Part shown: positions 7,776 through 16,253 of the stretch, piece by piece
Layout: each line of letters starts with the position of its first letter
Position numbering within the stretch: the first letter of the stretch is position 1
Assembly (NCBI GenBank): GCA_902762905.1
Contig: CACWQE010000019.1
Location: forward strand, 1-44,627
Length of the DNA: 44,627 nt
Reading direction: 5' to 3'
Source: an uncultured Lachnospiraceae bacterium
GTDB lineage: Bacteria; Bacillota; Clostridia; Lachnospirales; Lachnospiraceae
The notes under the pieces: model-generated
Databases searched by the model: none
What the model was told of the DNA's origin: nothing
What the model saw: only the letters and a program-made list of their open reading frames with translations
Translations under genes and position numbers: made by a program

Positions 7776-8495
7776 ATGGAAATGAAGAATTTAGAGAAAG
7801 CAACGGACATCTATGCAAAGTTAGTGACTGGCGAAGAGATTAAGCGCGGGGGAGCGAACGGCAGCTTGTATGATGATTATTATGGTAACGCCGAAGTGTA
7901 TGAGATTGTTGGTGTATTGCTTAAGAAATTGAACCTGAACATATATGAATATAAGGAAAGCCTGTTCCTGTCTGCAGGAGAAGGTAACCGGATCTTTGGA
8001 TATTCGAATGAAGAATTGAAACGGGCTATGAACTTGCGATATAATAAGGAGTTGTATCTGTGTTATTTCATTATGTATGAGATCTTATTGGCATTTTATT
8101 CGGATTCCGCGTCATATCAGTTTAAGGAATATGTCCGGTTAGAGGATATTTGCGATGAAGTGACAAAAGCATTGTCAGTCTATACGAAGGACATTGCCAT
8201 TTATGATACAGATAATGAACAGGAAGAAAGTTTCCGGGCGATTGCGTTACTCTGGGATGAACTTCCGGCAAGCAGTAATGAGAATCAGGAAGAGATCCGT
8301 GCATCGCGTGCATCCAAGATCAGTTTTGTGAAGCTGACCTTTAACTTCTTTGTTGGTGAGAAGCTGTTTGTTGAGGTTAATAAGCGTTACTATCCAACCG
8401 ATCGTTTTCAGGCAATCGTAGAACATTATTTTGAAGAATATCGTGGTCAGATCTATGAAGCATTGTCTTCGGAGTCTGGCACCAGTGTAGAATAA
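7776..8495 (+). CDS. MukE/JetB-like subunit (DUF6063-like)
   Basis: 239 residues, acidic, no export signal. The N-terminal half has the pattern I associate with DUF6063: an LYDDYYGNAEVYEIVG segment, then LFLSAGEGNRIFGYSNEEL, followed by helices and a C-terminal winged-helix-like part (LFVEVNKRYYPTDRF). In SMC systems of the MukBEF/Wadjet type the corresponding subunit binds the kleisin and DNA. The gene is 61 bases before the SMC-like ATPase and is separated from the kleisin-like gene by the MNT/HEPN pair. Its ribosome site is weak (AGGA twelve bases before ATG), which may mean coupling to the upstream HEPN gene. The family call is from memory and moderate; the context makes it stronger. Confidence 0.65.
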   Translation: MEMKNLEKATDIYAKLVTGEEIKRGGANGSLYDDYYGNAEVYEIVGVLLKKLNLNIYEYKESLFLSAGEGNRIFGYSNEELKRAMNLRYNKELYLCYFIMYEILLAFYSDSASYQFKEYVRLEDICDEVTKALSVYTKDIAIYDTDNEQEESFRAIALLWDELPASSNENQEEIRASRASKISFVKLTFNFFVGEKLFVEVNKRYYPTDRFQAIVEHYFEEYRGQIYEALSSESGTSVE

Positions 8496-8556
8496 TAGTT
8501 AATTGAGAGGATGAAATGCAGGTATCGTCTGTATTCATACACAGGAAAGGAAAACC

Positions 8557-11500
8557 ATGCCGAATATTAATCGAATTCGAGTCAACAATGTAAAATATAA
8601 CTTTGGAACGCAGGGCTATGATGATTTTTCCATGCGTATGTATGGAAAGAATACACTGTACGATCTCGCCAATGGTGGAGGTAAGAGTGTGCTCATGCTC
8701 TTATTGTTACAGAACCTGATTCCGAACTGTACCTTAGATGAGAAACAGCCGATCGAGAAGCTGTTCCGTAACGGTGGAGGGAATACGACGATTCATTCTT
8801 TAGTAGAGTGGAAGTTAGATGATAAGGATATCAAAGAGGGATTTCGTTATATGACAACGGGTTTCTGTGCCAGAAAGGCGAAGGACAGTGACGCGGATCA
8901 ATTAGCAATTCCCGGAGCAGAGCAGAGTACAGCAGAACGTACTGAGGCAAAGGATAGCGCATCCATTGAATATTTCAATTACTGCATTTTCTACCGGGAT
9001 TATAACGATAATGATATTGTGAATCTTCCGTTGCAAAACAGCAAGGAACGGATTACCTATAGTGGCCTTAAGAATTATCTGAAGGATCTGGCAAGACGGA
9101 ATCTGAATCTTAAGGTGCATATTTTTGAACGTAAGGGGGAGTACCAGCGTTTTATCAGTCAGTATGGCTTGTTTGAGAGCCAGTGGGAGATCATCCGTGG
9201 CATTAATAAGACGGAGGGACATGTGCGTACTTATTTTGAGACGCATTATAAGACGACTCGTAAAGTAGTAGAAGATCTGCTGATCGAGGAGATTATTGAG
9301 AAGGCTTTTCTGGTTAAGACAGAGCAAAATGATGTCAATGAGGATATGGCAAAGACTCTGTTAGACATTAAGGATAAGTTAGTAGAACTTTCGCGTAAGA
9401 AGAGTGAGATTGCCAATTATGACAAAGAGACAGAGTTGATGCATCTGTTAGAAGGCCGTGTATCATCCTTTCTTTCTTTATATGAAGCGAAAGATAAAGT
9501 GGCAGGAACGCTTGCGGATATCTATGTGACAGGGGAACATTTATTAGAGCAGGGTGAGTCAGAGATTGCTGCAAGGGAAGAGAAGAAAGCGGCATATGAT
9601 AAGCGCCAGCTATTTGAGAGAAAACGGATTGAAGGATTGAAGATTATCCGGGATCAGTATGACCTGATGAAGGCGCAGGAGGCAGGAGAGAACCTTTTGC
9701 GGTATGTGGAACAGGCAGAACAGGAGTTGTCGGCAGCCAAGCAGGAGTTAGATCTCAAAGAAAGTATGAATGACTATCTGCGGTATCTGCAGGATAAGGC
9801 ACAGATGGATGAGAATCAGGCGATGATCGATGCCTCGATGGATTCGAATACGGATCAGCTTGCGAAACTTCATCAGTATGCCTATACAAAGAAGCAGTTA
9901 GATGACCGGAAACTTGCAGATATCCGGAAACAGTTAGAACAGCGTAAGAAAGAGTTTACAGCATTGCAGGAGGAGGTAACCTGTCTTACGCATGTAGCGG
10001 AGGAAGGAAATGTTGCCTTGGCGGTTGCAAGAAGTCACAAGGAACATTTTGAACAGGAATATCATAAATATATGGAAGAGATTGCGGCGGTGCGAAAAGA
10101 TATCTCAATCTTAGTGCTGAGCGATCTTGCAGATCTTGAACGTACCCTGCAGGAAGAAGAGCAGGAGCTTGACGAGAAGAAGGCAGTGTTAGATGCGAGT
10201 TATTTAGAAGATCTTGCTGAGATAAATACATTAGAAAAGCAACAGTATGTAGAACAAGAAGCATTAGAACATGCTCAGGCACAATTGGTGACAGCAGAAG
10301 AAAACCATAAAGAATATGTAGAGAATCAGGAACGCCTTAAGAAGATGACACAGGTATATGGGGTCAAAGATATGGGCGACCTGTATGAGACGATCAAGGA
10401 ACGTGCGTTTCAGCAGAAAGTGGCAGTTGCAGAGCTTGGAAAGAAGATTGCAGCCGGCAACCGGCATTTAGAGCAGGTGCAGGAAGGACGTATCTTAGAA
10501 GAGACAGAAGCGGTTGCGAAGGTGAAGGATTATCTCGAAAGTCGTCACGGGGACTTTGCACTCTCTGGTGTGGACTATCTGTCTGCATTGCCAAAGGCAA
10601 ACCGGGAGGAATTGTTGCAATGTTTTCCAATGCTTCCATATGGCGTTGTAACAAAACAGTTTAAGGATGTAGAAGAGGATGAGCGTATTGACACGTTAGA
10701 ACTTGGCAATCAGGCGGTTATGATCTATGATCAGAAGATATTGGAGACGCCACATCTGCCGACAAAGATGGATGGTGTGAAATTGCTTGCCAAGAATCCG
10801 CAGACCTTTGTGGAAGAGGATGCACTTTCGATGGAAGCAACCCGTCTGCAAAAGCAGTTAGCAGAGCTTAAGGAAGAGATGGAGCGTGCAAAGGAATTAG
10901 ATACGACTTATGAGGAAGATCTGGATTATACGGCAAAGCTGACAGATGCGGCATTCTTAAACGCCGAGCGGGATGTACAAAAACTGCGGGAACAGATATT
11001 AGAGCATGAACGCACTTTAGAGACACTTAAGAAGAATAAGGAACGGGTTCAAACGCATTGTGAACAGCAAAAAACAGAGGTTGCAGTATGCGAAGAGACA
11101 CTTCATACCAATCAGAAAGAACAACTGAAACTCGCAGGAATTCGTGCGAAGAGTGATCTGGCAGAAGAGACGAAGACGCAGTTGGATTTCTACGAGTCAG
11201 AGGTGAAACGTTTATCGAATGACACTACGGATGCAGATAGTAAGCTGGAAAATGCCAAGCTCAAAGTATCAGAGTTAGATGGGCAGATTCATCATATGGA
11301 GACACAGATTGCGGAAGTGACAAGTGACTGGGAGACTCTCTATAAGGATTATTATGTAGAGAATAATTTAACTGTAGTTAATATTTCAGAAGAACAATTG
11401 AAAGCGGAGTTTTTGGCTGCAAAGGCGGTCGTAGAACAGGCAACGATCGTGTTAGAAGATAAGAAGAAGCTGATTGCAGCACTTCGTGAGAGTATGGAAC

Positions 11501-13032
11501 GGGGACTCAAACTGATCCGCAGACGTGGTATTCCGGTAGAACAATTAGAAGCGTTAGCACAGAGTGGGGAACTTCATCCGGTAGAGGAAGAGCTGCTTAA
11601 CCGTATGAGTGCACAGCTATCGCAGATATCGGTGCGTTGTGATCAGCTGCGTGCAGATTATAAGAAGAAAGAACAGGAAAGCTCCCGTTTGGAAGGACGA
11701 ATCGAGCAGGCAACGCAGGCATTGAAAGATCGTTTTGGAGAAGATGCATTGTCGGATCTTGATTTCTTATCTGGTGAAGGTACACCATCCGTTACAAGAG
11801 AAGATGCAGTACAGGCAATTGCAGAAGGAGACCGGCTGCTTGCTTCATTACAGGAAGAGATTCGTGCATTTGACAAGGAATATAAGCAGTATGTGAAGAA
11901 TCACAGTGTGATCATCGACCTTTACAAAGATGTGAAGCGTATTGTGGAAAGTGAAGAGTTAGAAGTGACGGGGGCGAATCTTTTGTCAGAGGATCAGAAC
12001 CGGATCCGGGAGATCTTTGAGGAGAGTCTGCTTTCTTATGATAAGAGTAACAAGGCACTTGCCCGTGCAAGGCAGGAATTGCTTAACTATAAGACACAGA
12101 CGGCGAATACCTTTTATACGATGGGTGCTTATGAATTGTCGGATTCGGTGAAAGAAGATATTGTGATTCCTGAAACCTATGACGACGCAAAGACGCTGCT
12201 TGCCAATATCCGGGAGATGATATCCTATATTGCCTTAGAGAAGGAACGCGTGGAACAGGGAATCGAGGACATGGAGGCAATCAAGAACAACTTCGAGAAC
12301 CAATGTATTGAACGCTGCAAGGATGTACGGACGGAGCTTGACAAGCTGCCAAAGTTATCCCGTATTCAACTAGATGGCGAGATGATCCAGATGGTGAACC
12401 TGACCATTCCATATGTAAAGGATGAATTCATCAAGCAGCGTATGTCGGATTATATTGATGAGGTGGTAAATGGTGCCGATCAGTTCAAGGATAACAATGA
12501 CCGGATCAAATATATGAAGAACCGCTTATTGTTAAAGAAGCTGTTTAGTGTTATGGTAACAGATATGAATGCCATTAAGTTAAAGCTCTATAAGAGAGAG
12601 CGTATGAAAGAACAGAGCCGTTATCTGCGGTATGAGGAAGCGGTTGGAAGTACCGGACAGTCACAGGGCATCTATATTCAGTTCTTAGTATCGATCATTA
12701 ATTATATATCCGGTATGTATGCACCGGAAGCAGAAGCAAATGAACTAAAGAAGGTTATCTTTATTGATAACCCATTTGGTGCGGCAAAGGATATCTATAT
12801 CTGGGAACCAATCTTTGCATTACTTAAGACGAATAATGTACAGCTGATCGTTCCGGCGCGTGGAGCGACACCGGCAATTACGAACCGGTTTGATGTCAAC
12901 TATATTCTAGGGCAGCAGCTGGTAAATGGCAGACAGCAGACGGTTGTAGTGGATTACCGCAGCCAGGTAGCACAGGATGAGGTAGAGTACCAGAACTTGG
13001 AGTATAGCCAGGGAACATTTGATTTCATATAG
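8557..13032 (+). CDS. Giant SMC/MukB-like coiled-coil ATPase (JetC-like)
   Basis: 1491 residues with the layout of MukB/JetC proteins. An N-terminal ATPase half-domain carries Walker A NGGGKS (residues 39-44). Two very long coiled-coil tracts (about 270-640 and 750-1300) flank a central non-coiled hinge-like part (about 640-740). The C-terminal half-domain has the ABC-signature-like STGQSQG (1365-1371) and Walker B VIFIDNPFG (D1404). The residue after the Walker B aspartate is Asn (N1405), where MukB has the catalytic Glu. Such ATPases entrap DNA with a kleisin and a MukE-like partner and act in chromosome folding or in exclusion of circular plasmids. The start has AAAGGA seven bases upstream. 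No JetD-like nuclease gene follows; the next gene, 26 bases on, is an aldose epimerase. The SMC class is secure, the subtype is not. Confidence 0.87.
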   Translation: MPNINRIRVNNVKYNFGTQGYDDFSMRMYGKNTLYDLANGGGKSVLMLLLLQNLIPNCTLDEKQPIEKLFRNGGGNTTIHSLVEWKLDDKDIKEGFRYMTTGFCARKAKDSDADQLAIPGAEQSTAERTEAKDSASIEYFNYCIFYRDYNDNDIVNLPLQNSKERITYSGLKNYLKDLARRNLNLKVHIFERKGEYQRFISQYGLFESQWEIIRGINKTEGHVRTYFETHYKTTRKVVEDLLIEEIIEKAFLVKTEQNDVNEDMAKTLLDIKDKLVELSRKKSEIANYDKETELMHLLEGRVSSFLSLYEAKDKVAGTLADIYVTGEHLLEQGESEIAAREEKKAAYDKRQLFERKRIEGLKIIRDQYDLMKAQEAGENLLRYVEQAEQELSAAKQELDLKESMNDYLRYLQDKAQMDENQAMIDASMDSNTDQLAKLHQYAYTKKQLDDRKLADIRKQLEQRKKEFTALQEEVTCLTHVAEEGNVALAVARSHKEHFEQEYHKYMEEIAAVRKDISILVLSDLADLERTLQEEEQELDEKKAVLDASYLEDLAEINTLEKQQYVEQEALEHAQAQLVTAEENHKEYVENQERLKKMTQVYGVKDMGDLYETIKERAFQQKVAVAELGKKIAAGNRHLEQVQEGRILEETEAVAKVKDYLESRHGDFALSGVDYLSALPKANREELLQCFPMLPYGVVTKQFKDVEEDERIDTLELGNQAVMIYDQKILETPHLPTKMDGVKLLAKNPQTFVEEDALSMEATRLQKQLAELKEEMERAKELDTTYEEDLDYTAKLTDAAFLNAERDVQKLREQILEHERTLETLKKNKERVQTHCEQQKTEVAVCEETLHTNQKEQLKLAGIRAKSDLAEETKTQLDFYESEVKRLSNDTTDADSKLENAKLKVSELDGQIHHMETQIAEVTSDWETLYKDYYVENNLTVVNISEEQLKAEFLAAKAVVEQATIVLEDKKKLIAALRESMERGLKLIRRRGIPVEQLEALAQSGELHPVEEELLNRMSAQLSQISVRCDQLRADYKKKEQESSRLEGRIEQATQALKDRFGEDALSDLDFLSGEGTPSVTREDAVQAIAEGDRLLASLQEEIRAFDKEYKQYVKNHSVIIDLYKDVKRIVESEELEVTGANLLSEDQNRIREIFEESLLSYDKSNKALARARQELLNYKTQTANTFYTMGAYELSDSVKEDIVIPETYDDAKTLLANIREMISYIALEKERVEQGIEDMEAIKNNFENQCIERCKDVRTELDKLPKLSRIQLDGEMIQMVNLTIPYVKDEFIKQRMSDYIDEVVNGADQFKDNNDRIKYMKNRLLLKKLFSVMVTDMNAIKLKLYKRERMKEQSRYLRYEEAVGSTGQSQGIYIQFLVSIINYISGMYAPEAEANELKKVIFIDNPFGAAKDIYIWEPIFALLKTNNVQLIVPARGATPAITNRFDVNYILGQQLVNGRQQTVVVDYRSQVAQDEVEYQNLEYSQGTFDFI

Positions 13033-13058
13033 ATAATTGTGATAGGAGGAATGTGTGT

Positions 13059-13934
13059 ATGCAGGCAGTATTGGAAAATGATCAATTGAGGGTAGCAATC
13101 AACTATTTTGGCGCAGAGCTTGCCAGTATGATTAAGAAGGAAACCGGGGAAGAATATATCTGGAATGCAGATGAGAAGTTCTGGAAACGCAGTGCTCCGG
13201 TATTGTTTCCTTTTGTCGGAAGCCTGAAGAATAAGGAATATAAGTATGATGGCAAGGTGTATCCGATGGGACAACATGGATTTGCCAGAGATATGGAATT
13301 TACGCTTGTATTTCAGACAGAGGATGAGGTATGGTTTTCGCTGACAGCAGATGAACAGACTTATGAGAAGTATCCGTTTACCTTTACCTTAGAGATCGGA
13401 TACAAGTTAGTAGGCAATGAGTTGCAGGTTATCTGGAATGTGACCAATGAAGACGATAAGAAGATGTATTTTTCAATCGGCGGGCATCCGGCATTTATGT
13501 GTCCGATCGGTGGAAAGGGCAAACAGACCGACTATTATATTTCTTTTGATACAGATAAAGATCTGACCTATTCGAAGTTAAATGAGAATGGACTCGTCTA
13601 CAAGAAGGATAATGTGCTGGTTACCAATGGTGGCATGATGAAGATTGATGCGCATTTATTTGATGAGGATGCACTGGTGATCGAGGGAGATCAGGCACAT
13701 GAAGTCAGCCTGTGTGGTCCGGAACAGAAACCATATCTGACCGTAAAATTTGATGCACCATTATTTGGATTATGGTCCCCGGCAAAGAAGAATGCACCGT
13801 TTGTGTGTATTGAGCCATGGGCTGGAAGATGTGATGCAGAGGAATTCGAGGGTACGCTTGAGGAAAGAGAATACGGACATGAATTGGAAGTAAATGAGAG
13901 CTTTGTGATGGCGTATGCTATTGTTGTTGCATAA
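13059..13934 (+). CDS. Aldose 1-epimerase family protein (LacX-like)
   Basis: 291 residues from ATG 13059, which has AGGAGG nine bases upstream. It is the galactose-mutarotase fold: FVGSLKN and PMGQHGFARD near residues 50-75, GGHPAFMCP in the middle (the conserved His region) and FVCIEPWAGRCD toward the end (the catalytic Glu region). Members interconvert sugar anomers; the LacX-type subgroup has unknown natural substrates. It begins 26 bases after the SMC-like gene and may be read through from that operon, but its function suggests ordinary sugar metabolism. Confidence 0.9.
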   Translation: MQAVLENDQLRVAINYFGAELASMIKKETGEEYIWNADEKFWKRSAPVLFPFVGSLKNKEYKYDGKVYPMGQHGFARDMEFTLVFQTEDEVWFSLTADEQTYEKYPFTFTLEIGYKLVGNELQVIWNVTNEDDKKMYFSIGGHPAFMCPIGGKGKQTDYYISFDTDKDLTYSKLNENGLVYKKDNVLVTNGGMMKIDAHLFDEDALVIEGDQAHEVSLCGPEQKPYLTVKFDAPLFGLWSPAKKNAPFVCIEPWAGRCDAEEFEGTLEEREYGHELEVNESFVMAYAIVVA

Positions 13935-14075
13935 TATACAGAATTATATAGATATCAGATCAGTAAGACAATAGATTATTTAAAGGATGTATCATTAGAG
14001 GCAGCAAAACAGAACATAACACTGAATCAATATATTGTGAGGGCGATTGGTCAGTCAATAAAGAAAACAGGTTAA
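13935..14075 (+). pseudogene. Remnant of an RHH/HicB-type antitoxin C-terminus
   Basis: In the same frame immediately after the epimerase stop, 46 codons remain open and end in TAA. The last part reads SLEAAKQNITLNQYIVRAI, the ribbon-helix-helix pattern found at the C-terminus of HicB and related antitoxins (xSLNQYIxxAI). There is no ATG, GTG or ribosome site, so this is best read as a decayed gene fragment. Recognition is by motif only. Confidence 0.55.
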
Positions 14076-14092
14076 AGATAAGGAGAACAAGA

Positions 14093-15472
14093 ATGAGCGC
14101 AAGAGCAACGATTGCTGTATGGGCGGGTAAATTTACAACAAAATTATTGCGACTGGCAGGCAGCGGGGGAACCTCCCTTCCGGGCAAGGTGGTATTAAAG
14201 ATCTGTCCGGATATCTTAGGGCATCTGGCAAAAGATGTGAAGATTATCTGTGTAACGGGTACGAATGGTAAGACGACAACCTGTCATATTATAAGAGATA
14301 TGATCGAGGCAGAAGGCAAGACAGTATTTTGTAATGATGCCGGAGCGAACCTGCTTGGTGGTGTTGTATCGGCATTTGTCGGGGCTGCTACTTTAGGCGG
14401 CAGGATCAAGACGGATTATGCACTGTTAGAGTGTGATGAGGCGGCACTTAAGAGTATTGTAGAGCATTTTGGACAGCTGGATGTGACAGCTGTTGTCACG
14501 AATGTATTCCGGGATCAGTTAGACAGGTATGGAGAAGTGCTGACTACGGTCAATAAGATACGGGCGGGATTATCCCAGCTTCCGAACGTGAAACTCGTAT
14601 TGAATGCAGATTGTTCGCTGACAAGTTCCTTAAGCGATCTTCCGCACAGCGAGATCCATTACTTTGGAGTAAATGGTCCTCTTTATGAGGGCACGTCATC
14701 GGACATCTCGGACGCGGTATATTGTATTCATTGTAAGACGAAGTATCAATATCATTATCATACATTTGGTCATCTCGGAGGATTCTATTGTGAAAAATGC
14801 GGCTACCACAGGCAGGAACCGGAGGTGGCATTAACGAAGGTAATCGAATGGAAAGATGCCTCTTCGGTCATAGAGATGGATGTGTTTGGGCAGAAGCTGG
14901 AAGCCGAGGTTATGCTTCCGGGCGGATATAATCTGTATAACGCATTGGCGGCAACGGAAGTAGCACATCTGATCGGATTGCCGAATGAACAGATTGCAAA
15001 GGTATTAGGCGGTCTGACTACACATTTTGGACGAATGGAACAGGTGATGCTTAACAATGCACCACTCCATCTGGTATTAGTTAAGAATCCGGCGGGATTC
15101 AATGAGGTATTGCAATTCCTCATTCAGCAGAAACCAACCGGGAATATTGTTTTCGGATTAAATGATAATTATGCCGATGGAAAAGATATTTCCTGGATCT
15201 ATGATGTTGAGTTTGAGCGATTGACGCAAGCGGCATCCGGGGCAAAGCATTTTTACTTCACGGGAAAACGCGCCTATGATATGCAGTTACGGTTAAAATA
15301 CGCAGATTTTGATACATCGAAGTTCAGTGTAGAGAAAGATTATAAGACGCTGATCACGCAATTACAACAGAGCAGGCAGGAGACCTTTTTGGTATTATCC
15401 TATACCTGTATGCTGGAGTTCCGTGATAAGCTGGCAGAGTTTGTGCCACTTAAGAAGTATGACGCATCCTAA
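14093..15472 (+). CDS. murT: Lipid II isoglutaminyl synthase, Mur-ligase subunit
   Basis: 459 residues, normal for MurT. The Mur-ligase ATP loop VTGTNGKTTT is at residues 54-63, followed by the family's central domain with an inserted Cys4 zinc ribbon (CIHC...CEKC, about 200-225). The C-terminal DUF1727 region contains LNDNYADGKDISWIYD. With GatD it amidates the alpha-carboxyl of D-Glu in lipid II, in the cytoplasm, using ATP and glutamine-derived ammonia. AAGGAG lies seven bases before ATG. gatD follows by 23 bases, the usual pair. Confidence 0.95.
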   Translation: MSARATIAVWAGKFTTKLLRLAGSGGTSLPGKVVLKICPDILGHLAKDVKIICVTGTNGKTTTCHIIRDMIEAEGKTVFCNDAGANLLGGVVSAFVGAATLGGRIKTDYALLECDEAALKSIVEHFGQLDVTAVVTNVFRDQLDRYGEVLTTVNKIRAGLSQLPNVKLVLNADCSLTSSLSDLPHSEIHYFGVNGPLYEGTSSDISDAVYCIHCKTKYQYHYHTFGHLGGFYCEKCGYHRQEPEVALTKVIEWKDASSVIEMDVFGQKLEAEVMLPGGYNLYNALAATEVAHLIGLPNEQIAKVLGGLTTHFGRMEQVMLNNAPLHLVLVKNPAGFNEVLQFLIQQKPTGNIVFGLNDNYADGKDISWIYDVEFERLTQAASGAKHFYFTGKRAYDMQLRLKYADFDTSKFSVEKDYKTLITQLQQSRQETFLVLSYTCMLEFRDKLAEFVPLKKYDAS

Positions 15473-15495
15473 AGGGTGGTCGGAAAGGAAAAAGC

Positions 15496-16233
15496 ATGGA
15501 TCGAGAATTACACATATGTCATTTATACTATGATATCCTCAATTTATATGGCGACAATGGAAACATCCGTACCTTAGAGAAACGGCTTGCATGGCGTGGT
15601 ATTGGCTCGAAGGTAACGCAGCTTTCGTTTGGTGAGGTGAACCGTGATGAAGATTACGATATCATTTTCATTGGCGGTGGACAGGACTTTGAACAGGAGA
15701 TACTGGTAAAGGATCTGTTTGACTATAAGGAGCAATGGCTCAAGGAAGAGATCGAGAAGGGTACGGTGATCCTTGGAATCTGTGGAGGATACCAGATGCT
15801 TGGCAAGTATTATGAGGCAGCAGATGGTACCAGAGTAGATTTCTTAGGCGGAATTGATGTCTATACTACGGCATCCAATAAGCGGATGATCGGCAATTTT
15901 GTGTATGAATACACGAAGGAGAATGGGGAGACATTTCCGATTGTCGGATTTGAGAATCACAATGGTCAGACCTGGCTTGGAGATGGTGTGAAGCCAATGG
16001 GTAAGATCATCAAGGGATATGGTAATAACGGGGAAGATGGAACGGAAGGTGCACGTTACAAGAATGTATTTGCAACCTATTCGCATGGTCCGTTGCTGCC
16101 AAAGAATGCACGGATTGCAGATGAGTTGTTAGAGATTGCATATGAGCGTAAATATGGAGAACAGCTTCCGCCGTTAGAACACGAGATGGAAGATGCGGCA
16201 TTAAATGATATCAAACAGCAGTTGGGATGCTGA
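15496..16233 (+). CDS. gatD: Lipid II isoglutaminyl synthase, glutamine amidotransferase subunit
   Basis: 245 residues, standard for GatD. It is a class I glutaminase-like protein with nucleophile C96 in GICGGYQ and the catalytic His in SHGPLLPKN (H197). It releases ammonia from glutamine and feeds it to MurT for D-iGln formation in peptidoglycan precursors. The N-terminus (LYYDILNLYGDNGN) is typical. The ribosome site GGAAAGG is a few bases before ATG 15496. The gene is followed closely by a WYL-domain regulator, whose frame begins before this stop. Confidence 0.95.
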   Translation: MDRELHICHLYYDILNLYGDNGNIRTLEKRLAWRGIGSKVTQLSFGEVNRDEDYDIIFIGGGQDFEQEILVKDLFDYKEQWLKEEIEKGTVILGICGGYQMLGKYYEAADGTRVDFLGGIDVYTTASNKRMIGNFVYEYTKENGETFPIVGFENHNGQTWLGDGVKPMGKIIKGYGNNGEDGTEGARYKNVFATYSHGPLLPKNARIADELLEIAYERKYGEQLPPLEHEMEDAALNDIKQQLGC

Positions 16234-16253
16234 TATACACATCAGGAGGTTAT

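Noticed and set aside
5396..13032. A standard type I Wadjet system
   Set aside because: JetD is not adjacent and the first protein does not read like the JetA sequences I recall; called only Wadjet-like.
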